Assembly (NCBI GenBank): GCA_003255065.1 | Contig: QAOA01004647.1 | Span: forward strand, 918-64,917 | Length of the DNA stretch: 64,000 bases | Source of the DNA: Cercis canadensis | Lineage: Eukaryota; Streptophyta; Magnoliopsida; Fabales; Fabaceae | Reading direction: 5' to 3' | Shown here: in pieces, positions 34,565 through 46,809 of the stretch | Layout: the number at the start of each line of letters is the position of its first letter | Numbering within the stretch: the first letter of the stretch is position 1 | Notes under the pieces: model-generated | What the model saw: only the letters and a program-made list of their open reading frames with translations | Told to the model about the DNA's origin: nothing | Databases searched by the model: none | Translations under genes and position numbers: made by a program

Positions 34565-36894
34565 CTTACAAGTTTCACTCTTTGCACCATACTCAGTTCA
34601 GAACAAATTACTCCCTTTTTATGCCATTTTATGATTACATCTATGGCACCATGGACAAATCTTCTGATTAATTATATGAATCTGCTCTCAAAAGAGAGGA
34701 AGAATCCCCAAATATTGTTCACCTAGCTCATCTAACCACACCTGATTCCATCTATCACCTCCAATTTGGATTTGCTTCCTTAGCCTCTTAGCCACACACA
34801 TAAAATGGTATCTATGGTTAATGTGGCCTGTGACAGTACTATGGTCTGTTATGCTCACTCGGGTCTATGGTCATACTTTCACAGTGGAGAGGAACCGTTT
34901 CAATAAGCTCAGGCTGCAAATATGGTCCATACCAAAGTACAGTGCTCAAGTAAATAAGACAAATTTCTTTCTCTAGAATCATATTCATGATTTTGAGTCT
35001 ATCTTTTTTCTTTGCATGATAGGTTTATGTCTCATAGATCAGTAGTGAAATTTATTAATTAGTATTTTGGGCAGGTTGTTTTTGCATATTTTCATGGAAA
35101 TAAAATCTAATAATATTTATATTAAAGAATGATTTAATGAATATTGAATAGGACATACTAATAAAATTCTTTAATTTCAAAAGTAATGAGAAAATTTCAA
35201 ATTTAAACATGTTATCAATAGTCGATATCAATTATTTATGTAATTATGTTTTGTAGTTCTACCATTTTTTATGTAGAAATAGGTCTTATTTTTCATACAC
35301 CAGTAGTGAAATTTCATTAGCATTTTAGACGAATCAACAGTTATTTTGCACATATTCATGGAAAAATGTCTTAAAATAGTTTACTTGAATGGCATATATA
35401 TACTACTAAGATAATTTCATTTCTAAACTAGTAAAAGATTAGAAATTTAAACATAAAATCAATAATCATTCTCAATATTGTTGATTTGCCATATAATAAG
35501 AATTTGCATAAAAATTAGATTTTGAAGCCTAAGAAATCCTTTTATTTAGAGGTTGGATACTTTGGGCGTGTTATAGCTTAAGTTTCAAATTTCAAAACCT
35601 TGTATAAGATAAGCATTATCATAATTATATGAATAATGATTTGTTCTTGCTTGGTTAGCTACTTCTTGTAGTACATTTTGCAATGGCAAAAGGAGGCTAT
35701 CAATAGAGTGATTGAGAAGACAATATTGGACGCTGAGAGAAAAGGAACAAAAGTGCTGACTCTTGGTCTAATGAATCAAGGGGAAGAGCTTAACATATAT
35801 GGAGGGCTATATGTTAACAAGAATCCAAAACTAAATGTTAAGGTAGTAGATGGTAGCAGCCTCGCAGTTGCTGTTATTCTTAATAGTATTCCTAAAGGAA
35901 CGACTCAAGTTCTACTTAGGGGCAAGCTCACCAAGGTTGCCTATGCCATTGCATTCAGTTTATGCCAAAAGGGTATTCAGGTTGGCATATACTTATGAAA
36001 TTTCTCACCAAAATTTTGTGATTCACCTATCAATCATTCTTTGATACTTAGCTCAAATTTTTATGGTTGCATTGTTTCAGGTAGCTACAATGCATGAGGA
36101 AGAGTATGTGAAGCTAAAAAATTCGTTCAACAAGAAGTCTGAAAGTAACTTGATGGTTTCCCGAAGCTGTTCTCAAGTGGTAAAACAACAAAATACTCCT
36201 AGTTTTGTTCTTAGAATTTACACCAGAAGAAACAACTTGAAATGATAAAACCCCATGCATACACTATTTAATTTCCACAATAAACTAAATTCCAACATTG
36301 ACATAGTCTTATCTATTCTAGCATGCTTTGAAATTCCAGTAAGGGATTTGTTAATTGTATTGTTCATACAATAATGAGAGACATTTGTTTTCCTTTTTCA
36401 CTTTTTTTTTTTATAATTTTTGGATAGACGTGATTAGTGGGTGATGGATTAACCGAAAAGGAGTCACAATTCCCACCAAAGAAATATCGCAAAGATTGCT
36501 CCTACCATTACAACCCAGCAATGCTAACTCCAACGTCTCTTTAGAATGTGCATTCTTGTGAGGTTTGTGCAGCCATTTCTCTTTTTCCCTTTCACAATTT
36601 CTAAGGTACTTTGTATCTATAAAGATATGACTATGTTTTTTTCCTTACTTTTTTGGCAAGGATATAACTGTTTTCATTTTATTGTTTATAATGGTAACAC
36701 TTTAAAATTTTGCAGAATTGGTTGCCAAGAAGCTTAATGAGTGCATGCCGCATAGCCGGGATAATCCACGCTTTAGATGGATGGAATGAACATGAGTGTG
36801 GCTTCACAATGCTTAACATTGACAAAGTTTGGCAGGCAACTCTTCAGTAGCATGGGCTTCAACCTCTCACTGCGCCAACTCAATCACAGTACTA
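34565..36894 (+). pseudogene. CER1-like: CER1-like alkane-forming enzyme pseudogene (C-terminal two thirds)
   Basis: CER1 is an ER membrane protein that makes cuticular very-long-chain alkanes. Exon pieces run in order: 34565-34960 (contains the histidine cluster 'FHSLHHTQFRTNYSLFMPFY' and 'YGTMDKSSD', then several stops), 35662-35998 (WAX2 C-terminal domain: 'INRVIEKTILDAERKGTKVL', 'GSSLAVAVILNSIPKGTTQV'), 36081-36243 ('VATMHEEEYVKLKNSFNKKS'), about 36440-36540 ('VGDGLTEKE' joined to 'SQFPPKKYRKDCSYHYNPAM', with about 17 expected residues deleted), and 36714-36894 ('ENWLPRSLMSACRIAGIIHA' to 'PLTAPTQSQY', with one TAG). The N-terminal hydroxylase exons are missing. A Pack-MULE sits in the intron just upstream and a Gypsy element in the 3' flank. 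Confidence 0.88.
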
Positions 36895-36953
36895 GCTCAT
36901 TATCAATTAATATAAGCTTAATAAAGCTATGTGTTTTGCTGAATTTTGGCACC

Positions 36954-36958
36954 CTCAA
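36954..36958 (+). repeat. Target site duplication of Gypsy D, left copy
   Basis: CTCAA at 36954-36958 matches CTCAA at 42456-42460 exactly, flanking the two LTRs. Confidence 0.85.
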
Positions 36959-37499
36959 TGATGCACATGGGCAGCCCACTGTGAGCCCACTTGAAGATCC
37001 AAACGAGCCAGACATGAATTCAGCCCAATTCGGTTTATTCGTCCAACAAGTAGTTAAAGCTCAAAAGCTCTCACTTGACCAGCCTATTAGTTGGGTCAAT
37101 CATTTAACCAGCTATTTAGTTAGCTAATTACAATGAATCTGGTTATGTCTATTTTTAAAATGTATTTCTTTTGGAATTTGTAAGCATTAAAGCTAGTCAG
37201 TATTAGTTATTAGTGCATTTTCTTGGAAGTTGTAAGTTGCATTTAATAGCCTATTTTCCTATTCTTGGAGGGTTGTTCCAAGACTATATATTACAATTTT
37301 TGAATTAATAAAGGGAGACTTTTTAGATTATCAAAAGCAAAAACCTGTATGGTTGTTTCTTTCTAAGTTTTGTATCTCTTGGTGGATTCCTTGAGTGGTG
37401 AGATCGTTCTAAACTCTTATCTTTAAGGTGGTGAGTTCTTATCCTTAAAGTGACAAGTTGCAACGTTACCTTACTGTTTTATACCCTAAAATGGTATCA
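36959..37499 (+). repeat. Left LTR of Gypsy D
   Basis: 541 bp. CTATATATT at 37284-37292 is a good TATA box and AATAAAG near 37305 a likely polyadenylation signal. Ends ATGGTATCA. Confidence 0.9.
37284..37290 (+). promoter_or_regulatory. TATA box in the Gypsy D LTR
   Basis: CTATATA in 'AAGACTATATATTAC', conserved in the right LTR ('AAGATTATATATTAC' near 42163). It is about 20 bp upstream of AATAAAG. Confidence 0.6.
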
Positions 37500-37565
37500 T
37501 TTGGTATCAGAACACCTGGTTCGTGATATCCCTAGAATTTGCACTTGCAGCTGTTGTTTGGCATC

Positions 37566-38680
37566 ATGGCAAGGCGTGGAGATCCTATTCCTCCAGCTTT
37601 TCAAGGCACCAATGACTATGATCGTGACATGGAGGTTGCGGAACTAAGAAGAACAGTCGAGATGCTTCAAGGAAAATTACAACATCAACAAAATAACCCC
37701 CAAAGTGAAACATATAGGGAGGCAGAAGATGAAAATCCTTTTGGCACTCATGATGATTCAAGGGATGAAGATGAGAATGTCCAAAGGCAAAGAAGACAAC
37801 CATGGGCACGTGAAGGGGATGTGAAGATTGATGTACCAGAATTTGATAGCAAAATGCAAGGTGATGTTTTCTTAGATTGGCTGTATATGGTGAAAAGAAT
37901 ATTTGATTTTAAGGAGTATTCGGAGGAAAGGAAGGTAAAATTGGTGGCTATCAAATTGAAGGGTTATGCTTCACTTTGGTGGGAAAACTTGAAAAGAGAA
38001 AGGAACAGAGAAAGGAGGAGGCCTATTCGAACTTGGGAGAAGATGAAACGGGAACTAAAGAAGAGACTTCTCTATGAGAATTATAGATAAGAAAATTTCT
38101 CAAAGTTCTATAATCTCAAGCAGTACAATCTGCCGATGGAAGAATACATAAGAGAATTTGAGCACCTAATGCTTAGGTGTGACATCAGTGAACCGGAGGA
38201 GCAGATCATTGCACGGTTCTTGGGACGATTGAAGAGGGAGCTTCGGATGCCATCAAGCTGCAACCATTTTGGACTTTAAATGATGTTAGAAAACTTGCTA
38301 TCACCATTGAGCAGCAGTGAATGAAGAACTCATCAAAAGAAGCCACTAAAACAAGTTTTTCTAGCCAGGGGAGTGTTGCCTCTAACTCCAATAAACCTCT
38401 TGTCAAGGGAGCAATTTCTAGCAAGAATGAAGAAAATGAGGATGGAGGAACTAGACAAAAATCCACAAGTAATCACAATGCTACCCGAAAGTGTTTTAAA
38501 TGCCAAGGGTATGGTCACATTGCTGCTGATTGTCCAAACCAGAGGGTAGTGACCATTATTGAAAATGTAATTGAAGAAGTTGAGGAAGAACTGAACCATG
38601 AAGAAGAGGAGATTGAAGAAATCACCGAGAATGCTGATGAAGGAGAAACTTTGGTAATTCGGAGAACCTCAATGTGATTC
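37566..38680 (+). pseudogene. Gypsy D gag (one internal stop and frame breaks)
   Basis: Starts at the ATG at 37566 (MARRGDPIPPAFQGTNDYDR). It carries a coiled-coil-like acidic N-terminus, then a retrotrans_gag core ('DVFLDWLYMVKRIFDFKEYS', 'KLVAIKLKGYASLWWENLKR'). A TAA at about 38088 ends the first frame. The zinc knuckle 'RKCFKCQGYGHIAADCP' lies at about 38489, intact CCHC, in a second open stretch (38321-38677). Both parts belong to one gag. Confidence 0.88.
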
Positions 38681-38799
38681 AAGGGAATGATGAGTCATGG
38701 CTGCGAGACAATATTTTCCAAACACAGTATACCAGTCATGGAAGAGTTTGTAATGTGATCATAGAAAGTGGAAGCTATACAAATGTGGTGGCTAGAGAT

Positions 38800-41700
38800 G
38801 GTGACTAAGCTGAACTTGAAAACCAAGCCTCTTCTTCAACCATACAAAATTCAATGGTTCCAAAAGGGTAATGGTTTGAAAGTTATAAAGAAATGTTTGG
38901 TTTCTTTCTCCATTGGTAAGAACTACAAAGATGAAGTCTAGTGTGATGTTGCGCCAATGGATGCATGCCATTTGTTGCTTGGAAGACCTTGGCAATATGA
39001 CTGGAAAGTGTCACATGATGAGTTCAAAAATACTCACTCATTTGTCAAGGATGGTGTTCGGAATGTTTTAGCTCCATTGAAGCCTGAAGTAAAAAATTCC
39101 AAGGAGGTAGGAAATTCTTTTCTGACAGGTTCATAATTAGAGCAAGCCCTAACTAAGCAAGATGAAATCTATGCTCTTTTTGTCATGGAAGCTGCAACCA
39201 TTCAACAAGCACCATGTCATGAGCTTCTGTTGCCTTTGTTGGAGGAATTTAAAGACGTGATACCTGATGAGATTCCTATTGGTCTACCACCAATGAGGAA
39301 CATCTAGCATCATATTGATCTTGTTCCTGGATCTGCCCTACCTAATAAAGCTGCTTATCAAATGAACCCCCTTCAACAAGCTGAGTTATAGAGGCAAATG
39401 AATGATTTATTAGCTAAGGGGTTGATTCGAGAAAGTATGAGTTCTTGTGCTGTTCCTGCTCTCCTAATCCCAAAGAAAGATGGTTCATGGCGTTTGTGTG
39501 TTGATAGTAGAGCCATCAACAAGATCAGCATCAAGTATCAGTTTCCTATTCCAAGATTGGATGATTTACTTGATCAACTCCATGGTGCTAAGGTGTTTTC
39601 TAAGATTGATCTTCGAAGCAGTTACCATCAAATCAGAATGAGAGAAGGAGATGGGTGGAAAACAACATTCAAAACTGGAAAAAGGGCTTTATGAATGGCT
39701 TGTGATGCTATTTGGGTTTTCAAATGCTCCAAGTACCTTCATGAGACTTATGACGCACATTCTTACACCTTTCTTAGGAAAGTTTGTGGTTGTATATTTT
39801 GTAGACATTCTGGTTTATAGTAAGTCTTTGCAAGACCATGTGGAACATCTAAGAAGTGTTTTCCAAACCTTGAGAGAGCAACAACTTTTTGCTAACTTGC
39901 AAAAGTGTCATTTCATTACAGATAACCTTGTTTTCTTAGGATATGTGGTGTCTAGTGCAGGAATCAAAATGGATCCTAGCAAGGTGGAAGCAATAGAAAG
40001 TTGGCTACTTCCTAAAACTATTCATGATATACAAAGTTTCCATGGGATGATCTATTTCTACAAGAGGTTTATAAGCATTTCAGCACACTAACAACTCCTG
40101 TCACCAAATGCCTTAAGGGAGGAATTTTCAAATGGACCAAGGAAGCCCAAGACAACTTTGATCTTGTCAAGAGTAAGATAACCACAGCCCCAGTTCTGAT
40201 ACTTCTAGATTTTAACAAAGTGTTTGAAGTAGATTGTGATGCATCTAATGTGGGAATTGGTGCTGTACTTAGCCAAGAAGGACGACCCATTACTTTCTTT
40301 ATCAAAAAATTGAATGATGCTAGGAGAGTATTCAACTTATGACAAAAGAGTTCTATGCAATAATCAGGGCTCTTAGTCATTGGAGTCACTACATGCTGCC
40401 CAAAGAGTTGAGGCCTTGAAGTATTTGAGCACCCAACACAAGCTAAATACTCGGCATGCAAAATGGGCAGAATTCCTTCAACCATTTTAGTTTGTTCTCA
40501 AACATAAATCTGGACAATCGAATAAGGTGGCTAATGCATTGAGTCAAAGGCAAGTTTTGTTGAACACTATGCAATCTGTAGTGATTGGTTTTGAGATTAT
40601 TAAAACCCTTTATGAAGATGACTCTGATTTTGGCAACCTTTGGAAAGCTTGTTTAAGTGGACCAAAGAACCAACAATTCTTTAATCATGATGGCTTCCTT
40701 TTCAGGGGTAAACAACATTGTGTACCAAAATATTCACTTAGAGAAGTCATAATTCGAGAGGCTCATGGTGGAGGACTTGCTGGACACTTTGGCTGAGACA
40801 AAACCTTTCTCATGGTGCAAGAAAACTTCTATTGGCCTAAGCTGGTGCAAAATATTGAACAAATTGAGAAGAAATGTGTTGCTTGTCACAAAGCCAAGAT
40901 GCATGGAAGCACTGCCAGATTATATACTCCTCTCCCAATTCCAACAGCACCTTGGGATGATGTAAGCATGGACTTCATTGTGCGACTGCCTAGGACTCAA
41001 AGAGGTAAAGATTCAATTATGGTGGTTGTAGATAGATTTTCTAAAATGGCTCTTTTTGTTCCATGCAACAAAACTTCATATGCCACTTATATTGTTGATC
41101 TTTATTTCACAGAAATTGTCAAGCTTCACGGCATTCCTAAAAGCATCACTTCTGACAGAGATTCAAAGTTTTTGAGTCATTTTTGAAGAATTCTTTGGAA
41201 GAAATTGGGAACTAAGCTTCAATTTAGTTCATCTCATTATCCGCAAACAGATGGACAAACTGAAGTTGTTAACATATCTTTGGGATCTATGATTAGGAGT
41301 TTGGTGAAGAAGAATATTAGAGAGTGGGAGAGTTTGCTGCCTCGTGCTGAGTTTGCTTACAACCGTTCATTAAGTCAAACTATTGGTTGTTCCCCTTTTG
41401 AAGCTATTTATGGGATGAATCCTATTGGCCCTGTAGATTTATCCCCCATCCATATTGACAAACATTTCATTGGGGAAGCTAATGAAATAGCTAAGTTCAT
41501 TACAAAAAAATGCATGAGCAAGTGAGGAGCTCAATCTTGAAGCAAACTGAAAAGTACAAAAGGCAAGTTGACAAGCAAAGGAAGAAAGTATATTTAATGA
41601 AGGAGATTTGGTATGGATTCATCTAAGAAAAGAAAGATTTCCTAACAGGAAGTATGCTAAACTTCAACCTAGAGCTGAGGGTCCATTCAAAATTGTTAAG

Positions 41701-41838
41701 AAGATTGACGACAATGCTTACAAGGTGGAGCTTCCTAGTGATTATGGAGTTTCAGCTATTTTCAATATTTCGGATTTGTCTCCATATCATGATGATGAAC
41801 CACTAGACTTGAGGACGAGCCTTTTTAAACTAGGGGAG
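38800..41838 (+). pseudogene. Gypsy D pol: protease, RT, RNase H, integrase (broken)
   Basis: RT starts in 39398-39694 ('[20 protein letters not shown]') and shifts frame at about 39660. It continues 39651-40091, where the active site reads '[11 protein letters not shown]', so the first Asp of FDD is Val. RNase H is damaged (40200-40500). Integrase has an H2C2 zinc finger ('REAHGGGLAGHFG' then 'CVACHKAKMHG', broken by a TGA at 40796), D ('DVSMDFIVRLP', near 40960), D ('SDRDSKFLSHF', near 41155) and E ('QTDGQTEVVN', near 41247). The C-terminal '..IFNISDLSPYHDDEPLDLR' ends against the PPT. Confidence 0.9.
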
Positions 41839-41840
41839 AA

Positions 41841-42455
41841 TGATGCACGTGGGCAACCCACTGTGAGGCCACTTGAAGATCCAAACGAGCCAGACATGAA
41901 TTCAGCCCAATTCGGTTTATTGGTCCAACAAGTAGTTAAAGCTCAGAAGCTCTCACTTGACCAGCCTATTAGTTAGGTCAATCATTCAACTAGCAATTTA
42001 GTTAGCTAATTACAATGAATCTAGTCATGTATATTTTCAAAGTGTATTTCTTTTGGAATTTGTAAGCATTACAGCTAGTAAGTATTAGTTATTAGTGCAT
42101 TTTCTTGGAAGTTGTAAGTTGCACTTAATAGCCTATTTTCCTGTTCTTGGAGGGTTGTTCCAAGATTATATATTACAATTTTCAGATTAATAAAGGGAGA
42201 CTTTTCAAATTATCAAAAGTAAAAACCCGTGTGGTTGTTTCTTTCTAAGTTCTGTATCTCTTGGTGGATTCCTTGAGTGGTGAGCCCATTCTAAACTCTT
42301 ATCTTTAAGGTGGTGAGTTATTATCCTTAAAGTGCCAAATTATAACGTTACCTTACTATTTTATACCCTAAAATAGTATCAAGGTGGTGAGTTATTATCC
42401 TTAAAGTGCCAAATTATAACGTTACCTTACTATTTTATACCCTAAAACAGTATCA
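41841..42455 (+). repeat. Right LTR of Gypsy D with an internal tail duplication
   Basis: 615 bp, about 74 bp longer than the left LTR because the last part ('AAGGTGGTGAGTTATTATCC' through 'TATACCCTAAAA') is tandemly repeated at about 42308-42381 and 42382-42455. The outer end matches the TSD CTCAA. Confidence 0.88.
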
Positions 42456-42482
42456 CTCAAATACCTTGATTATTATTAAATG

Positions 42483-42900
42483 TTATTATTAGTTTTACAT
42501 TTTCTAATCCTAGTTTTAATTATAACAAATGACCTTTCTAGAAGCAGTATCACTAACCCTAATATGTTTGTTTAAGTGTGTTACTGAGTAACAAGTTAGT
42601 GATTATCTTGGGTCAAGAAGAAGAACAAGTTTCTGCCTCAGCAAGAACCAGTTCTCATACAAAACTTGTTTTTCTCAAAAGATCATCTGCGNTATTATTA
42701 GTTTTACATTTTCTAATCCTAGTTTTAATTATAAGAAATGACCTTTCTAGAAGCAGTATCACTAACCCTAATATGTTTGTTTAAGTGTGTTACTGAGTAA
42801 CAAGTTAGTGATTATCTTGGGTCAAGAAGAAGAACAAGTTTCTGCCTCAGCAAGAACCAGTTCTCATACAAAACTTGTTTTTCTCAAAAGATCATCTGCG
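42483..42900 (+). repeat. Duplicated flanks around a single N (probable assembly artefact)
   Basis: About 207 bp ending 'AAAAGATCATCTGCG' lies on both sides of the N at 42692, nearly identical, each copy bounded by the N. The right copy continues into unique LTR sequence. Confidence 0.9.
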
Positions 42901-44002
42901 CTGACGTGACAGTAAAATATCTAAAGATATTATTGAAGCTCAAGATTATTCAAGAATAAATGGCAATCAATCAGATGAGTGGAGTTTGGAAGCAATCAAA
43001 TCAAAAAAAGAGTTGTTGAAGAATATAAAAGGAAGTTTTTCAAAGAATAAGCTCTATTAGGAAACAAATCAAATAGGAATAAAAAGAATCCTAAAATAAC
43101 ACAAATTGACAGCCAAGCATCGAAGACTTTGTCTACAATTCAAACGGTCATCCTCTACCTCTAGACTCCAATAAATTGAAGACCCAAGTGCTGATGAATT
43201 TTGAGAAGAACAGAAGCAAAAGTTTGAAGAAAATTCTGTTTCATTACAAAACAAGTTCATTGTCTTCTCATCTCTCTATACTACTCCTTGTGCATTATTC
43301 TTTGAGAGAGTTTTATTTTTCTATTGGGACTAAACATATTCTAGGTTTCTATAATACAAATTTCCATTGGGAAAATCTGAGGAGAGTGACCTCTACTCTT
43401 GATTAGAGGGAGATAAAGTTTTTGGTGAGCTTTTGTAAAACCAGAGAGAATGAGTTTACTAGTGAGCTCTTGTAAAACCAATTTGAGAGAGTTTTTGGTT
43501 AGCTCTTAGGAAACCAAGGATTGTAGAAGCTTAGAGAAGCTAGGATAAATAACCTCATTGATAGTGGAACCCTAGCCTTCAGAGAGTGAACATAAACAGT
43601 GTTTGGCCGAACCACTATAAAAATTCTAGGCTAAATCTCTTCTCCCTACTCTCTCTATTTTTTCCATTTGCTGCATAAACTAGTTTCATGTCTGATAAAC
43701 TGGTTATAAATTAAGATTGCTAAAAATCTGGTTTTAAGTTGATTCTCTTCCTTGATTAAATAGTTTATTTGCGCTTATATGGTCCTTGAATTTATGGATA
43801 TATTTCTGGGTGATTATCTGTGAGTCATTCATGGTCATCAAAATCTAAATCTGTTTGTGTGTGGTTTTCTGGGTTTATAAAGAACTAGCTATAAAACAAG
43901 TTCTTGTTTAAAAACTGGTTATTATAGAAAAAGTTTTAATTGGTGACTTTGTTCTATATTATTTTAATCTCCTATTCACCCCCTTCTAGGAGCATACCTA
44001 CA
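42565..44002 (+). mobile_element. SIRE/Maximus-like Copia LTR fragment or solo LTR
   Basis: The 3' edge 'CTCCTATTCACCCCCTTCTAG' followed by GAGCATACCTACA resembles the LTR end of SIRE-type Copia elements. A plausible start is TGTTTGTTTAAGTGTG at 42565. No matching target duplication was found, so the limits are tentative. No internal coding region accompanies it. About 208 bp is artefactual (N at 42692). Confidence 0.45.
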
Positions 44003-44225
44003 CTCTCAAACATCTTTTGTGATGGCATCAAAAACCTGCATGAACCAATGTCTAGCAATATGTGAGGTAGTAGTACAAGAGAACTGAAAAGGTCATAGCA
44101 CAGAAAAGCAACAATAACAACAATATATTTGAAAAAATCTGACCCCTCCCAAAGTAGAGAGGCATAATACATTGTGAATGGGGGAGGGACTGAGGATTGA
44201 GTCTGTGATAACAACAAGAACACAC

Positions 44226-44335
44226 CGCTTTACCGTCAGGGAAACACTGCCAGAAGAAACTTGGTCGAGGTTGACCAACAACAACTTTAATTGAATATGT
44301 GATAATTACATTTATAAGAGCAGAGAAAAGAATAC
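44226..44335 (-). pseudogene. LPP-like: Lipid phosphate phosphatase (PAP2) exon fragment
   Basis: A single exon with acceptor (CCCAG) at its start and a GT donor after '..FPDGKAV'. It encodes 'GILFSALINVIITYSIKVVV' then 'GQPRPSFFWQCFPDGK'. The 'K...GRPRPDFFWRCFPDG' string is PAP2 phosphatase motif 1 of plant LPPs, membrane enzymes that dephosphorylate phosphatidic acid. Here the usual GRPRPDFF reads GQPRPSFF. The other catalytic motifs (PSGH, SR..H) are not seen in the flanks, so this is an isolated captured or relic exon. Confidence 0.75.
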
Positions 44336-44372
44336 CTGGGGTTCCAAGTAAATCATTTTGGTTAGATACCAT

Positions 44373-46809
44373 GAGCCGGAAGCAGAAAAAGGGTAAGCCT
44401 GTAATAAAGTAAAAGCAGCAAAACTGGACATCACTTATGCATTACATCAATATAAATATAACTTTTAATTCAATAATTCATTGGATTAGGATTTGCACTC
44501 CTGTGTTGATCCTTTCAGAACATATCTATAAATAACTATAAAAGTAAAAGAAGTAAATAATGTTCTGTCAATTTAAGGAATGATGACTTGTTGCTGTATA
44601 AGCCCCAAATCCCGTGTGTGCCTCTCCCTAGATAGTAGTATAGCACCATTATTTCAAGAGCTATTATGTTATTCAATTGATAAGCATTATGCTTTCTTCC
44701 AAATGTTTCAAAAGTAAGATATTGCCAGCATGGATATTGGCCCTTTAGTAACCAACTTCTACATTACACACAAAACAAGAATCAAGAAGAAAGAAACAAA
44801 GTAATTACAAAGTTTAAATGGTTCGCCCAAAATTTTTTGCATAACAGAATGCAGTGCAATTGCCAAAAGATGAGTGCCAGCATAACACCTTTTCATCTAA
44901 AAGCGAATAAGCCAGTCATAAGCACACTATGAGTCACAAGAAAACCTAAAGTTAGCTCAGCAAGGTCAACTAATGAACACTAATTAACAATAGTTAAACA
45001 GCAGCTTTTACAAATGAAAAGCATCGACAAGAACCATCTTAAATCACCAAGCAATGCAATAACTAGTTCCTACTCCATAGCATATAAGTATAACATTAGT
45101 TTCAAAACTACCAGTTCCTCTTTTCACCTTTCTTAATGCAAACAGATCAACGGTTTATCTCTCAAATTAGCATGCAGAATGAAAGAAGGGATAAATAAGA
45201 AAAATAGTTCAAATGTAGTATCATAACCATAACCATCCATCAGTATGCCCTTCTTACCCTATAAGCCCATCACATTCTCAATCTTGAGAAGCAAACAGAC
45301 TATAAACAATTTCCAACTGGACCTAAAAAACCCCGAGTTCTAAAGAACCATGTTGTAAATCCAATGGCACCAAACGGTCCGAAACCTTGTGAACTAGATC
45401 ATATCCAAAGTTGATAAGATTGGTTATAGGATTTATAAATTTCTTGCACTGGTTTCTAATTTTTGTAAATGTGATGGCAGGACAACTAGACCTGAAGCAG
45501 ATTCAGGAGATGCCAACTTAAACAGGTAGCAAAGCAGATCAATCTAAAATTTAGATTTTAATTCCACTATCTATAGGAACAAGCTCATAATTCACAAATA
45601 TGCAGCACAATACTTTTTTTCTCCTACAATCCCACTATGTTCTTATCAAGGAAATCAGCATCTTTGTTCACGCTCTTCATCATCAAAAAATCATAATAGC
45701 ATGCAACGCTCCTTTTCCCTTCCCCACTTTACGTACAGAAATAGCGGCAACCCTATACAGACTCTGCCTAGCCAAAGACACAAAAATGTGCTTCCCCTAA
45801 TTATAAAATCTCCCACATCCATTGTGAATTTTCTCATATCTTTCTCATGATCCTATAATTACCATTCCACCTTCTTTCCCTTTGTCATTACCGATTAAGG
45901 AAAAGAAAGAGATGAAACAAATTGGCACAATATCACCAAATTCCCAAATTAATCAAAATTCAATACAATATGCTATGAAACACTCAATTTAAAAGAAAAC
46001 CCATATAAATGAAATAGGGCACAATAACCCAACAAATATATCAAAAATTTCAACCAAGAATCTTAGTTTAAAGACATCAATATGGATTCACAAATTGAGC
46101 TTATCAAATGTCTCAAGACACTGCTACTAACAAGAGAAAAGAGAATCCTCATACCTATTTATACCCCCATCAACTGTCTTTAGTTACAAACTCTATCATC
46201 TATATGTGGTCTCCTTCACAATAATCAGTAGATACACCACAGATTGAAATTTAGGATAAATAATCAACAGATACAGATGCTCATAAAATCCCAAATTTGA
46301 TAAATTAAAACCAGATCCACATAAGATAGGTAGGAAAACAATGCCTAAACCATGTGTACCAGTTTATGCACTTTCTCCACACATTTGCCGTTGTTTTCTT
46401 TCACCACAGCAATTTATGCACATACACCTTCTCTGATCTGGTGGATCTCCGCTGGAGCACTATCTCCGTTGATACTCGTTCAAGCAAGATCAAACTCAAT
46501 TATGAGAGAATCAAGAAACGTGATGCATTGTTCTCCTAGATCCAGACGGTGTGACAGGGTGTGCTTCCAGAGGAAACCCTCTCAAAAAGGAGAAAGCATG
46601 GTCGTTTTTGCCGGACGGTGGCAGCCATCGATGGGTTGGGTTGGGCTATTTCGAACACTTAATCTGACAGAACTCAAGATTGAGCAGTAGAACTAGTTCC
46701 GTAGCTTGTGGAACGCCTCACACCACAGAAGTTCAACGCTCGCAGAAAATGGAGAAGTGAAAGGAAATGGAGGAAATGACAAGAGAAAGAGCAAAATCAG
46801 AGAAGGTAT
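44373..46809. other. Non-coding interior of the CACTA-like piece
   Basis: No supported coding exon. The GC-richer segment at 46350-46790 looks like a promoter or 5' UTR read on the minus strand, consistent with capture of the start of a host gene that includes the LPP exon, but no first coding exon can be shown. Confidence 0.35.

Larger units (their letters stand above)
36959..42455 (+). mobile_element. Gypsy element D, full-length with perfect TSD
   Basis: Two LTRs (36959-37499 and 41841-42455) start TGATGCAC and end GTATCA, with TSD CTCAA. A primer-binding site for initiator tRNA-Met follows the left LTR (TTTGGTATCAGAAC, 37500-37513) and a polypurine tract AGGGGAGAA (41832-41840) precedes the right. 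Gag, protease, RT, RNase H and integrase appear in Gypsy order. By eye the LTRs differ at about 5-8% of sites. I see no chromodomain after integrase. Confidence 0.92.

Noticed and set aside
46352-46690. ORF of 112 residues on the plus strand
   Set aside because: Lies in a GC-richer UTR-like segment; no domain, and the likely gene sense is the opposite strand.
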